NCBI RefSeq assembly: GCF_003627795.1
Contig: NZ_CP032684.1
Coordinates: forward strand, 6,001-70,000
From: Rhizobium sp. CCGE531
GTDB taxonomy: Bacteria > Pseudomonadota > Alphaproteobacteria > Rhizobiales > Rhizobiaceae
Length of the DNA: 64,000 nucleotides
Reading direction: 5' to 3'
The notes beneath the pieces were generated by a model. The model saw only the letters and a program-made list of their open reading frames with translations, did no database searches and had not been told where the DNA came from. Of this stretch, positions 30,213 to 38,963 are shown one piece after another. The number at the start of each line of letters is the position of its first letter. The first letter of the stretch is position 1. A program made the translations under genes and the position numbers.

Positions 30213-32788
30213 TCTGCTGCGACGGAATGGGGCAATTCAGCCGAAGGAATCCGGCAGGTCACCATCGTCCCCTTGCCCGGCTGGCTTTCGATGGAAACCT
30301 CGCCTTCATGCAGGCTGACGAAGCTTTCGACGATGGAAAGACCAAGGCCCGCGCCGCTGCGCTTGCCGCCCTTGCCGCCGGAGGCGAAGCGGTTGAAGAC
30401 CGTGTGGATCAGCTCTTCCGATATGCCTGGACCCTTGTCGGAGACCGAGAAGACGAAATCCGAGCCTTCGCGCCCGCATTTCAGCGAGATCGTCGATCCC
30501 TCGGGCGCGAAATTGGCGGCATTGGTCAGAAGCTTGAGCAGGATCTGCTTCAGCCGCTGCTGATCGGCAATGATGGAGCCGAGATGGGCCGGCACGGTGA
30601 TCTCAAGCGTCACACCGCTTTCCTGCAGCCGGTCGGCGATCTGCATCGACACTTCGTCGAGCAGGTCGGAGAGCACGATCTCGGAATAGTTCAGCCGCAT
30701 GATGCCGGCATCGACCGTCGCGAGATCGAGAATGTCGTTGACCAGCGTCAGAAGGACCGAGGAGGAGGTCGAGATATGGTCGATATATTCGGCCTGCCGC
30801 TCGTTCAGCGAGCCGATGCCCGGCGTCTTCAGGAGGTCGGTAAAGCCGATGATGTTGGTCAGCGGCGAACGCAGCTCGTAGGAGACATGCTGGACGAAAT
30901 CGTTCTTCAGCTCGTCCGCCTTCAGCAGCGCCTCGTTCTTCTCGGTCAGCGCCCGTTCGGCGCGCACGCTGTCCGTCTTGTTGACGAAAGTCAGCATGGT
31001 CTGCGCATTCGGCAGCGGAATGACGGCGTAGTCGAGCACCAGATTGGAAAAGAGTTCCAGCGTGCCCTGCGAGGACGGGCGCTCGTCGTCGAAGCTGGTG
31101 ATCTGCTCGGCAAAGCGCTTCCAGCCGTCGGGCCGGTCATAGGAGGGAGCGCAGGCTTCGGCCAGAGCCTGGATATGTGTGCCGGGCTTCGCCTGCGCCT
31201 CGGTGATGTTCCAGAGGATGCGGAAGGCCGGGTTCGAAAGCCGGATGCGGCCATCGGGGCCGAAAACGGCGACGCCTTCGGAAAGATGGTCGATGGTTTC
31301 ACCCTGGACCTTGACCAGCGTGTTGTAGCGCGTTTCGAGATCGACCTGCTCGGTCAGGTTCTCGAATACCCAGGTGGCGCCACCCTGCGGATGCGCCGTG
31401 GCAAAAACCCTGAGGATTTGGCCATTGGGCAGATGCCAGAGATCGGCCTGCGTATCGAGCGCGCGATAGACCGAAAGGACGCCGTCCTTCCATGTCTTCC
31501 AGTTCAACTGCTCGGGCAGCTTCTTGGCGCCACGCAGCCGGTCCAGAAGCTCGCTATTGTCGGGCCGCTTCTCCAGAAACGCGATGTCGAGTTCCCAGAG
31601 CTGGACGAAGGCCTGATTGTAGAATTGCAGGCGTCGCTCGCCGTCGAAGATCGCAACCGGCGTTGCCAGATGATCGAGCGTTTCGGCGTGGCTCTTCAGC
31701 GTGCGCGCGAGTTCGGCGCGAACCGATTCCGCCTCGGACACGTCGATGGCAATGCCGGCGGTGCCGTTCGGGGCTCTTACATCGACGACATCGAAGAAAG
31801 TGCGGTTGCCGTGCACGACGGTTGAGATCTTGTCGTGGAAGGGCGATTCCGGGGTGGCCGCCGCGCGAATGCGCTCACGGGCCACGGTCGTCAGGAATTC
31901 GCGTCCCTCGCGGAGGGCTTCTTCCGTGGAAACCGCTTCCACCGCTTCGCTATAGGCCTGGTTGACCCAGGTCAGCGTGCCTTCCGTATCGCGTTGCCAT
32001 ACGGGCAGGTCGATGGCATCGAGCAGGTTCTGGAAGGTGGAGATCGAGGTCATCAGACGGTCACGCTCGATCTTCAGCTCTGCCAGCTCGGCGCGCAGAT
32101 TGTTGAGCGCGATGAAGCGGACGAAGGCGCGCCCGCCGGAAATGCGGCCCTGCGCCTCCAGGATTTCGTCGCGGTTGGTTTCGACCACCATGTCGAAGCT
32201 CTGGCCGCTGCCGCGCAGCTTATCGATCGCCTTGTCGAGTTCGCCGGCCGACCATGATTTCAGCCAGCGTCCGAAGGCGAGGAATTCGTTGTCCTGCGGC
32301 GCGCCGGTCTCGACCGGAAGCTGGCCAAGCAGCTCTGGCCGCGCATTCTGACCGTCCCAGATGACGATGCGGCGGTTCTTGTCGGCAATCAGCGCCTGAT
32401 ATTGCGAAATGCGCTGGTTGGCATCGGAAAGAGCCGTGCGGATCTCGCGGCTTTCGCTTTCCATGTTGCCGCGCTGCCGCACCATCCACATGGTCGAGAA
32501 GAGCGCGGCGGAAATGACGCCGATGATGACGGAGAAAACAGCCATTTCCGAGGAAGTAAAGAGGCGCATGCTCGCTTGGGCGGCATCATTGCTCTGCGCG
32601 AGAACGGGTCCCGCCAGACCGGTCACAAGGCCGCCGAAAACGCTGAGCCGCAGCAGGCGGCTCAGGCCAGCCAGCCGGCCCTCGCCGCGCTTTGCCCGCG
32701 CTGGCAACCAATATGCACCGCCCTGCCGCAACCGCGCCGCCACTCGGTGTGGCGCTGGTTGATGCAGGTTGTCTTCCCCTTCAAACAT
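30209..32788 (-). CDS. divL: DivL-type sensor kinase with tyrosine at the phospho-acceptor site
   Basis: 859 residues. Two hydrophobic segments near the N-terminus (about 42-65 and 79-103), then PAS-like repeats (DLPVWQRDTEGTLTWVNQAY; TPVAIFDGERRLQFYNQAF; GVAVFGPDGRIRLSNPAF), a DHp domain and an HATPase domain (NAANFAPEGS, SDKGPGISEE, GAGLGLSIV). The H-box reads QHVSYELRSPLTN: Tyr637 replaces the usual His of SHELRTPL. This is the hallmark of Caulobacter DivL, which binds DivK and controls CckA-CtrA. The location next to ahcY and tsaE agrees with rhizobial divL. The ATP-binding motifs look intact. Confidence 0.9.
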   Translation of the reverse strand: MFEGEDNLHQPAPHRVAARLRQGGAYWLPARAKRGEGRLAGLSRLLRLSVFGGLVTGLAGPVLAQSNDAAQASMRLFTSSEMAVFSVIIGVISAALFSTMWMVRQRGNMESESREIRTALSDANQRISQYQALIADKNRRIVIWDGQNARPELLGQLPVETGAPQDNEFLAFGRWLKSWSAGELDKAIDKLRGSGQSFDMVVETNRDEILEAQGRISGGRAFVRFIALNNLRAELAELKIERDRLMTSISTFQNLLDAIDLPVWQRDTEGTLTWVNQAYSEAVEAVSTEEALREGREFLTTVARERIRAAATPESPFHDKISTVVHGNRTFFDVVDVRAPNGTAGIAIDVSEAESVRAELARTLKSHAETLDHLATPVAIFDGERRLQFYNQAFVQLWELDIAFLEKRPDNSELLDRLRGAKKLPEQLNWKTWKDGVLSVYRALDTQADLWHLPNGQILRVFATAHPQGGATWVFENLTEQVDLETRYNTLVKVQGETIDHLSEGVAVFGPDGRIRLSNPAFRILWNITEAQAKPGTHIQALAEACAPSYDRPDGWKRFAEQITSFDDERPSSQGTLELFSNLVLDYAVIPLPNAQTMLTFVNKTDSVRAERALTEKNEALLKADELKNDFVQHVSYELRSPLTNIIGFTDLLKTPGIGSLNERQAEYIDHISTSSSVLLTLVNDILDLATVDAGIMRLNYSEIVLSDLLDEVSMQIADRLQESGVTLEITVPAHLGSIIADQQRLKQILLKLLTNAANFAPEGSTISLKCGREGSDFVFSVSDKGPGISEELIHTVFNRFASGGKGGKRSGAGLGLSIVESFVSLHEGEVSIESQPGKGTMVTCRIPSAELPHSVAAE

Positions 32789-32810
32789 AAAAGGTCTGTC
32801 TCCGTCTTTC

Positions 32811-32925
32811 AGAGCATGATGCCGAAAAGTGTAAGCGGTTTTCGGATGACATCATGCTCTACTTGTTTGATTGTAGAGCGGATTCAGATTTTAGGTCGAA
32901 CAGACCTAACATCATCCAGCTCTAC
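32811..32925. repeat. RIME-like mosaic palindromic repeat, copy 2
   Basis: Reverse-oriented relative of 2221-2336. It starts AGAGCATGATGCCGAAAAG, contains CATCATGCTCTA, and ends with the GATTTTAGGTC / GACCTAA palindrome. It lies upstream of divL within the 318-bp gap 32789-33106; the part from 32926 to 33041 shows nothing recognisable. Confidence 0.87.
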
Positions 32926-33041
32926 TGTGCCGCATCCTGACAAGACATCCCATTTTCATGGCTCCGGGCACGCCCGGTTCGTCACGAATCAAGTGTAAAA
33001 ACAATACTGCCTAAGGGAATCGGCGGGAAGGGAGCTGGCTA

Positions 33042-33076
33042 AAAAATAAGCCCCGGCATTTTGTCAATGCCAGGGC
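33042..33076 (-). terminator. Intrinsic terminator of ahcY
   Basis: Stem GCCCCGGCATT (33050-33060) with AATGCCAGGGC (33066-33076), one mismatch. Read on the minus strand it is followed by TTATTTTTTAG. Confidence 0.85.
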
Positions 33077-33106
33077 CACAAGATGTTGTGGATACTGATT
33101 TTGTAA

Positions 33107-34507
33107 TCAGTATCTGTAGTGGTCGGACTTGAACGGGCCCTTCGGCGTCACGCCGATATACGATGCCTGCTCGTCGGAAAGCTCCGTCAGTTTGACGCCG
33201 AGCTTGGCGAGATGCAGGCGGGCGACCTTTTCATCGAGGTGCTTCGGCAGCACGTAGACCTGGTTCTGGTAGTGGCCGGGCTTAGTGAAGAGCTCGATCT
33301 GCGCCAGCGTCTGGTTGGTGAAGGAAGCCGACATGACGAAGGACGGGTGGCCGGTGGCGTTGCCGAGGTTCAAGAGGCGGCCTTCCGACAGCAGGATGAT
33401 GCGGTTGCCCTTGGCGAACTCGACCATGTCGACCTGCGGCTTGATGTTCGTCCACTTCAGGTTACGCAGAGCGGCAACCTGGATCTCATTGTCGAAGTGG
33501 CCGATGTTGCCGACAATCGCCATGTCCTTCATCGCACGCATGTGGTCGATGCGGATGACGTCCTTGTTGCCGGTCGTGGAGATGAAGATGTCGGCGCTGG
33601 AGACGACGTCTTCGAGCTGGACGACTTCGTAGCCGTCCATGGCAGCCTGGAGCGCGCAGATCGGATCGACTTCCGTGACCTTGACGCGGGCGCCGGCGCC
33701 GGAAAGCGAAGCGGCCGAACCCTTGCCGACGTCGCCATAGCCGCAGACGACGGCGACCTTGCCGGCCATCATGACGTCGGTGGCGCGGCGGATGCCGTCA
33801 ACCAGCGATTCCTTGCAGCCATACTTGTTGTCGAACTTCGACTTGGTGACGCTGTCGTTGACGTTGATGGCCGGGAAGGGCAGCAGCCCCTTCTGGCTGA
33901 GCTGGTAGAGGCGGTTGACGCCGGTGGTGGTTTCTTCCGTCACGCCCTTGATGGCGTCGCGCTGCTTGGTGAACCAACCCGGCGAAGCCTGCAGGCGCTT
34001 GTTGATCTGGGCGAAGAGGATTTCCTCTTCTTCCGAATGCGGATGGGAGAGCACGTCCTCGCCGGCCTCGGCGCGGGCGCCGAGCAGGATGTACATCGTG
34101 GCGTCGCCGCCGTCATCGAGGATCATATTGGACAGGCGACCATCGGCCCACTGGAAGATCTTGTCCGTGTAGATCCAGTAGTCCTCAAGGCTTTCGCCCT
34201 TGATGGCGTAAACCGGAACGCCGGAAGCAGCGATCGCGGCAGCGGCATGATCCTGGGTCGAGAAGATGTTGCAGGATGCCCAGCGGACTTCGGCACCGAG
34301 TGCCACCAGCGTCTCGATGAGAACGGCTGTTTGAATCGTCATGTGCAGCGAGCCGGTGATGCGCGCGCCCTTCAGCGGCTGCGCTTCGCCGAATTCGGCG
34401 CGGCAGGCCATCAGGCCCGGCATCTCGGTTTCGGCGATCGTGATTTCCTTGCGGCCGAAGTCGGCAAGGCCGATATCCGCGACGACGTAGTCCTTCTCAG
34501 TGCTCAT
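33107..34507 (-). CDS. ahcY: S-adenosylhomocysteine hydrolase
   Basis: 466 residues, normal for bacterial AhcY. Substrate site [40 protein letters not shown]-binding [15 protein letters not shown] (about 240-254), and C-terminal [14 protein letters not shown] and KSDHYRY. It splits SAH to adenosine and homocysteine, keeping methyltransferases from product inhibition. The start is the ATG at 34507 with GGAG about 8 bp upstream. The leader is long, structured and preceded by a dyad operator (separate entries). Confidence 0.99.
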   Translation of the reverse strand: MSTEKDYVVADIGLADFGRKEITIAETEMPGLMACRAEFGEAQPLKGARITGSLHMTIQTAVLIETLVALGAEVRWASCNIFSTQDHAAAAIAASGVPVYAIKGESLEDYWIYTDKIFQWADGRLSNMILDDGGDATMYILLGARAEAGEDVLSHPHSEEEEILFAQINKRLQASPGWFTKQRDAIKGVTEETTTGVNRLYQLSQKGLLPFPAINVNDSVTKSKFDNKYGCKESLVDGIRRATDVMMAGKVAVVCGYGDVGKGSAASLSGAGARVKVTEVDPICALQAAMDGYEVVQLEDVVSSADIFISTTGNKDVIRIDHMRAMKDMAIVGNIGHFDNEIQVAALRNLKWTNIKPQVDMVEFAKGNRIILLSEGRLLNLGNATGHPSFVMSASFTNQTLAQIELFTKPGHYQNQVYVLPKHLDEKVARLHLAKLGVKLTELSDEQASYIGVTPKGPFKSDHYRY

Positions 34508-34515
34508 GAAAGTCT

Positions 34516-34622
34516 CCAGCCTGAACGATGCAGCCGCGCCTGGGCAAACGCCTCGGCCGAATGCAACAAAATTGCACGCTGACAGCGTGTGGGATGATGC
34601 CGTGTAGCAGGCTTCAGGCTGG
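34516..34622 (-). ncRNA. Structured ahcY leader with long-range pairing next to the ribosome site
   Basis: Perfect 10-bp complementary arms CCAGCCTGAA (34516-34525) and TTCAGGCTGG (34613-34622) close a domain of about 107 nt. Inside are hairpins CACGCT-GAC-AGCGTG (34575-34589) and the overlapping TGCAA/TTGCA (34562-34576), which cannot form together. On the mRNA the 3' arm ends in the GG of the GGAG ribosome site, 8 nt before the ahcY ATG. It does not match the SAH riboswitch consensus as I know it. Cis-regulation is inferred. Confidence 0.5.
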
Positions 34623-34634
34623 AAATCAATGACG

Positions 34635-34654
34635 ACATAAAGAAGTCTTTATGT
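34635..34654. promoter_or_regulatory. Dyad operator upstream of ahcY
   Basis: ACATAAAGAAGTCTTTATGT has 9-bp arms symmetrical about a 2-bp centre, and the half-site recurs just beyond it (GTCTTTAT, 34653-34660). ArsR-family regulators that sense SAM or SAH (SahR, SamR) control ahcY and met genes in proteobacteria, so this is a plausible site for one. I do not recall the exact consensus, and the regulator gene is not in the window. It may also act as a weak hairpin at the end of ptsH. Confidence 0.6.
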
Positions 34655-34685
34655 CTTTATATCCCGGCAGTGGCCGGAGGAAAAC

Positions 34686-34961
34686 TTACATTTCCTCGCC
34701 GAACTTGTCGGCCACCAGCTGGTCGAGCGCATCGATGGCTTCGGCGGCCTGATTGCCGCTTGCCGTCACCAGCACGCTGCAGCCCGGGCTGGCGGCCAGC
34801 ATCATCAGGCCCATGATCGAATTGCCGCCGACCGTGGTGCCGTCCTTCGAGACGGTGATGGCGGCGTCGTACGCTTCGACGGTCTGGACGAATTTTGCCG
34901 AGGCACGGGCGTGCAGGCCCCGTTTGTTGATGATCAGGAGTTCCCGGGAAAGCTCGGTCAT
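34686..34961 (-). CDS. ptsH: HPr phosphocarrier protein (PTS-Ntr)
   Basis: 91 residues from the ATG at 34961 (MTELSRELLIINKRGLHAR). His17 in RGLHARAS is the site phosphorylated from enzyme I, and Ser48 in GGNSIMGLMML is the target of HprK. It lies 19 bp after the EIIA gene. No sugar permease (EIIB/EIIC) is present, so it acts as a regulatory phosphorelay rather than in sugar uptake, as known for alphaproteobacteria. Confidence 0.96.
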   Translation of the reverse strand: MTELSRELLIINKRGLHARASAKFVQTVEAYDAAITVSKDGTTVGGNSIMGLMMLAASPGCSVLVTASGNQAAEAIDALDQLVADKFGEEM

Positions 34962-34980
34962 GGGGGCGGTGTTTGCCTCG

Positions 34981-35382
34981 TTATTTGCCACTGAGCACAC
35001 GGCTGGCCACATTGATATATTTGCGTCCGGCCTCTGAAGCTTCCACCAGGGCCCTTTCCATGTTGTTGTCGCCGCGCACGCCCGCGAGCTTGATCAGCAT
35101 CGGCAGATTGACGCCCGCGATGACCTCGGTGTGGCCGCTATTCATGACGGAGATTGCGAGATTGGAAGGAGTGCCGCCGAACATGTCGGTGAGGATGATG
35201 ACGCCATGCCCGTCGTCGGCGCCGGCAACGGCCTGCAGAATGTCCTGCCGCCGCTTGTCCATGTCGTCTTCGGGACCAATGCATACCGTCTCTATGAACT
35301 TCTGCGGACCAACGACATGCTCGACGGCATGCCGAAACTCTTCAGCCAGCTTGCCATGAGTGACAAGCACAAGTCCAATCAT
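34981..35382 (-). CDS. manX: PTS mannose-type EIIA component, regulatory
   Basis: 133 residues from the ATG at 35382 (MIGLVLVTHGKLAEEF). His9 in VTHGKL is the phosphorylation site, and ILTDMFGGTPSNLA is the second family motif. With HPr and HprK it forms the incomplete PTS of rhizobia, reported to affect carbon metabolism and ChvG/ChvI-related regulation. The 151-bp gap to hprK may hold its own promoter. Confidence 0.94.
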   Translation of the reverse strand: MIGLVLVTHGKLAEEFRHAVEHVVGPQKFIETVCIGPEDDMDKRRQDILQAVAGADDGHGVIILTDMFGGTPSNLAISVMNSGHTEVIAGVNLPMLIKLAGVRGDNNMERALVEASEAGRKYINVASRVLSGK

Positions 35383-35533
35383 GATATTACTGCTCCCATG
35401 GCATACGCAAACAGTGGCCCATATCGCAATGCAGCAATGTCGTCCACCGGTGGGGGGACATCTTGGCGATGAAAAGACGAAGTGCAAGCTTAAAATATAG
35501 GATTTGCGTGCCTATGCGGGCCTAAATGGCCGA

Positions 35534-35998
35534 TTAATCGAAACTCGCGCCGATTTTCGCCGTTATTATGGCGAGCGGATTCGCGGAGGTTGCGGACAAA
35601 CGGATCAAGGGCAGCCGGATGGCGCTGGTAATATCGATCTGCTCATCCTCTGGCGGCAACCTTTCCGCTGTCGCCGGGTCCACCGCGCGAACGGCGAAAT
35701 GCATTTCGCCTCGGGAAACATAAGGCATCCGAACAATCCCGGTATAACGGATCTCCATCAAGCCGGCGATCGAGGGCGGACATTCCGCGATCACGGAACC
35801 GTCTTGTTTGGAGATCAGCACGCGATCGTCGGCGATCAGGCTGGCGGCAAGCCCGAGCGGTTTGGCGGCCGTAAGGCACGAGAAGGCAAGAGTGGATTTG
35901 CCGCTGCCCGAAGGTCCGAGAAACAGAAGCCCGGTCCTGCCGATGATGATCGCCGTCGCGTGGATATTGGTCGCTTCGCCAGTCATGCGGCCGCTCAC
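35534..35998 (-). CDS. hprK: HPr kinase/phosphorylase, short alphaproteobacterial form
   Basis: 154 residues with the GTG at 35998, which overlaps the chvG stop as GTGA; an ATG at 35986 would give 150 residues and is also plausible. Walker A GPSGSGKST (28-36) and ADDRVLI. Only the catalytic domain is present; the N-terminal domain of Firmicutes HprK (about 130 residues) is missing, as usual in alphaproteobacteria. It phosphorylates and dephosphorylates HPr at Ser48. Its coupling to chvG suggests that envelope signalling and PTS state are linked. Confidence 0.95.
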   Translation of the reverse strand: MSGRMTGEATNIHATAIIIGRTGLLFLGPSGSGKSTLAFSCLTAAKPLGLAASLIADDRVLISKQDGSVIAECPPSIAGLMEIRYTGIVRMPYVSRGEMHFAVRAVDPATAERLPPEDEQIDITSAIRLPLIRLSATSANPLAIITAKIGASFD

Positions 35999-37833
35999 GC
36001 CGGCGTCTGGGCGGGCAGCGACAGGATGAAACGAGCGCCGAGCAGCGTCGAGCCGTCGCTGTCGACGATGTTTTCGGCGCGCAGCGACCCGCCATGCGCC
36101 TCGGCGATCTGCCGGCTGATAGAAAGACCGAGGCCGGAATTCTGCCCGAATGCTTCCGATTCCGGCCGGTCGGTATAGAAGCGTTCGAAGATGCGATCGA
36201 TGTTTTCGGCCTGGATGCCAGGGCCGTTATCCTCGATATAGATGACGCAGCGCGTTCTCGTGCGCGTCAGCCGGACGGTAATCTTGCCGGTGTCGCTCGG
36301 AACGAAAGACCGGGCGTTTTCGATGAGATTGCTGACGATCTGGCCGATGCGGAGATCGTGTCCATCGATAGAGAACTTCGCCTTGTTGGCCGGTTTGCGG
36401 TCGACCACATATTCGATCTCGACGGCCCTCTTGCTGTGTCCGACCTGTCTCGAAATCTCGATCATGTCGCGCAGCAGCACCTCCAGATCGAGCGATTTCG
36501 CATCGGAGCGGGCGAGTTCGGCATCGAGCCGCGATGCGTCGGAGATATCGCTGATCAGGCGGTCGAGGCGGCGAACGTCGTGCTGGATCACATCCATCAG
36601 CCGCTTCTTGGAATCGTCGCTCTTGGCAAGCGGCATGGTTTCGACAGCGCTGCGCAGCGAAGTCAGCGGGTTCTTGAGCTCGTGGCTGACGTCGGCCGCG
36701 AAACTTTCGATCGCGTCAATACGGTCGTAGAGCGCCGACGTCATGTCGCGCAGCGCGATCGACAGGTTGCCGATCTCGTCCTGGCGGGCTGAAAAATCCG
36801 GAATCTCCTCGCGCTCCTTCGCGCCGCCACGGCGCACGCGGATGGCCGCGGCGGAAAGCCGGCGCAGCGGATTGGCGATGGTGGAGGATAAAAGCAGCGA
36901 CAGCACGACGTTGACCAGCGTCGCGACGCCGAAGACACGCATGATCGCCAGGCGCTCGGCATGAACGATCTTGTCGATGTCGCCGGCCTGGGTCGACAGG
37001 AGCAGGACGCCAAGAACGGCACGGAAGCGCTGGATCGGCACGGCGACCGAAACGATCAGCTCGCCCTTCTCCGTGGTGCGGACGACCGCGCCGCGCACGC
37101 CGGTCAGCGCATTCATGACTTCCGGATAGATGGAGCCGTCGCCGCCGGGCGCTTCCTTGTAAACAGGCAGGTTGCCCGGCTGCAGCATCTTGTTGAGCAG
37201 GCCGCTGAACCAATCGGACCAGCTCTGCTTCTCGTCGTCGACGGGCGGCAGGTCATAGCGCAGCACCTGGCCGCGCGAATAAAGATGGCGGCTGTCGAGC
37301 AGCAGGTTGGCATCGGCGTCAAAGATGCGGGCGCGGGTGCGTGTCGGCGAGATCAGCCGCGTCAGCACCGGCGCCACCTTTTCCGGATCGATCGGGAATT
37401 CCAGGTCCTCGTCGTTCGGAACGGGCGTGATGCTCTGGCCGGCCTGCAGCTCCAGGAGCTTCTGCGGATCGATGGTGATGGAGTTCGTGTCGACCGATGC
37501 CGAGGCGGAAACGGCGCCGGCGATGATCTCGCCCTGCGTCAGCAGGCTTTCGACGCGGGCGTCGATCAGGCCTTCGCGGAACTGGTTGAGGTAGAGAATG
37601 CCGCCGACGAGGACGACCAGCGCCGCAAGGTTGAAGAACAGGATGCGCCGCGTCAGGCTCGAAAAGACGGCATTGCCGAAGATGCGGCGGATCAGGACGA
37701 AGGGATGGGTCCAGCGCCGGCGCGCGATTCGAGCGCCGCTCGGGCTTTCCGAGTCGTCTATCTCTCTGTCCTGCACCAGCTGCGCCAAGCCAACGGCCCT
37801 TTCGAAGAACGGGATCGCCGATCCCGTCCGCAT
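35995..37833 (-). CDS. chvG: Sensor histidine kinase ChvG (ExoS)
   Basis: 612 residues. Cytoplasmic N-terminus, TM1 at about 65-83, a periplasmic domain of about 220 residues, TM2 at about 300-320, and HAMP (ANPLRRLSAAAIRVRRGG). His384 lies in FAADVSHELKNPLTS; ATPase motifs are NLIENARSF, EDNGPGIQ and SGLGLSI. In rhizobia and Agrobacterium it responds to acid and host cues through ChvI and is held in check by periplasmic ExoR, controlling succinoglycan, motility and virulence. It ends overlapping hprK and starts 47 bp after chvI. Confidence 0.97.
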   Translation of the reverse strand: MRTGSAIPFFERAVGLAQLVQDREIDDSESPSGARIARRRWTHPFVLIRRIFGNAVFSSLTRRILFFNLAALVVLVGGILYLNQFREGLIDARVESLLTQGEIIAGAVSASASVDTNSITIDPQKLLELQAGQSITPVPNDEDLEFPIDPEKVAPVLTRLISPTRTRARIFDADANLLLDSRHLYSRGQVLRYDLPPVDDEKQSWSDWFSGLLNKMLQPGNLPVYKEAPGGDGSIYPEVMNALTGVRGAVVRTTEKGELIVSVAVPIQRFRAVLGVLLLSTQAGDIDKIVHAERLAIMRVFGVATLVNVVLSLLLSSTIANPLRRLSAAAIRVRRGGAKEREEIPDFSARQDEIGNLSIALRDMTSALYDRIDAIESFAADVSHELKNPLTSLRSAVETMPLAKSDDSKKRLMDVIQHDVRRLDRLISDISDASRLDAELARSDAKSLDLEVLLRDMIEISRQVGHSKRAVEIEYVVDRKPANKAKFSIDGHDLRIGQIVSNLIENARSFVPSDTGKITVRLTRTRTRCVIYIEDNGPGIQAENIDRIFERFYTDRPESEAFGQNSGLGLSISRQIAEAHGGSLRAENIVDSDGSTLLGARFILSLPAQTPA

Positions 37834-37880
37834 GCTCTTATTCCATTCTCAGCCGTATGGTCTATGGTCCCAGCTAACGA

Positions 37881-38612
37881 CTAGGCCGCTTCGCGGAAGC
37901 GATAGCCCACGCCATACAGCGTCTCGATCATATCAAAATCGAGGTCGACCATCTTGAATTTCTTGCGCAAGCGCTTGATGTGGCTGTCGATCGTGCGGTC
38001 GTCGACATAGACCTGCTCGTCGTAAGCGGCGTCCATCAGCGCATCGCGGCTCTTCACGACGCCGGGGCGCTGCGCGAGGGAGTGCAGGATGAGGAACTCG
38101 GTGACGGTGAGCGTCACCGGCTCGCCCTTCCAGGTGCAGGTGTGCCGCTCCTGGTCCATGACGAGCTGTCCGCGTTCCAGGGAGCGGGCCTGCTGTGCGG
38201 CACCCGGCTTGGCGGCGGCGCTGCCGCCGGCGGCATTTGCGGCTTCGCGGGCCGAGGCGCGGCGCAGCACCGCCTTGACGCGTTCGACCAGCAGACGCTG
38301 CGAGAATGGCTTGGTGATGAAATCGTCGGCGCCCATCTTCAGGCCGAAAAGCTCGTCGATCTCTTCATCCTTCGAGGTGAGGAAGATCACGGGCAGGTCC
38401 GATTTCTGGCGCAGGCGGCGCAGCAGTTCCATGCCGTCCATGCGCGGCATCTTGATATCGAAGATAGCCAGTTGCGGCGGCCGGGCAAGCAGGCCGTCGA
38501 GCGCTGAGGCTCCGTCCGTGTAGGTCTCTACCTTATATCCCTCTGCTTCCAAGGCGATCGATACGGAAGTCAGGATATTGCGGTCGTCGTCAACGAGCGC
38601 GATTGTCAACAT
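37881..38612 (-). CDS. chvI: Response regulator ChvI
   Basis: 243 residues from the ATG at 38612 ([16 protein letters not shown]), with GGAG 9 bp upstream; a farther in-frame ATG at 38630 lacks these features. Receiver domain with Asp52 in [10 protein letters not shown], switch residues Thr and Lys in FLTSKDE and ITKPF, then an OmpR-type winged helix ([17 protein letters not shown]). The inter-domain linker is Ala/Gly-rich ([16 protein letters not shown]). Partner of ChvG. Confidence 0.97.
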   Translation of the reverse strand: MLTIALVDDDRNILTSVSIALEAEGYKVETYTDGASALDGLLARPPQLAIFDIKMPRMDGMELLRRLRQKSDLPVIFLTSKDEEIDELFGLKMGADDFITKPFSQRLLVERVKAVLRRASAREAANAAGGSAAAKPGAAQQARSLERGQLVMDQERHTCTWKGEPVTLTVTEFLILHSLAQRPGVVKSRDALMDAAYDEQVYVDDRTIDSHIKRLRKKFKMVDLDFDMIETLYGVGYRFREAA

Positions 38613-38816
38613 GGTGTTCGTCTCCGTCATCAGTGCGCGTCTCCCGGATTTGGAATCCAGCCCAGGCGGTCTGCCAGCTCGATTGGCGGTAACCTGGCGC
38701 GCTTATGGGGATAAAGGTGGAACAAATTGTGGCAAAGATAAAGGGGAGGATTGCCGAGGCGTGATCTGCTTGATCTGCGGTTGTGCGACGAAACGTCTCT
38801 CCATCCCTGATTCAAA

Positions 38817-38855
38817 CGATTTAAAAATATCGAGATTTATTTAAATCGATTAAAT
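38817..38855. promoter_or_regulatory. Candidate pckA operators in the chvI-pckA gap
   Basis: A perfect 9-bp inverted repeat, CGATTTAAA (38817-38825) and TTTAAATCG (38840-38848), lies in AT-rich DNA. The second arm is the left half of the near-palindrome TTTAAATCGATTAAAT (38840-38855), whose central CG is typical of LacI/GalR-family sites. In Sinorhizobium, pckA is controlled by the LacI-type protein PckR; this is a candidate site for that regulator. The rest of 38613-38963 is AT-rich leader with a weak GCTCTT/AAGAGC hairpin (38887-38909) and no gene. Confidence 0.55.
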
Positions 38856-38963
38856 AACTGATATCATTAAAGTTTCTTTGTTTTTTGCTCTTGTGCTTTT
38901 AAAAAGAGCCCTCTAGGCTTTAGTTAATTCTAACGGCCAAGCCCCTTTGTAGAGGAAAATGTG

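Noticed and set aside
30065..31825. 586-codon plus-strand frame opposite tsaE and divL
   Set aside because: Antisense shadow spanning two genuine genes.
33042..33076. Replication origin or DnaA-box cluster near gyrB or ahcY
   Set aside because: No cluster of DnaA boxes or AT-rich unwinding region was recognised; the hairpin is a terminator.
34516..34622. SAH riboswitch before ahcY
   Set aside because: There is a CCGAGG...CCAGGC-like string, but the closing CUCGG arm and the conserved pseudoknot segment are absent. Reported instead as an unclassified structured leader.
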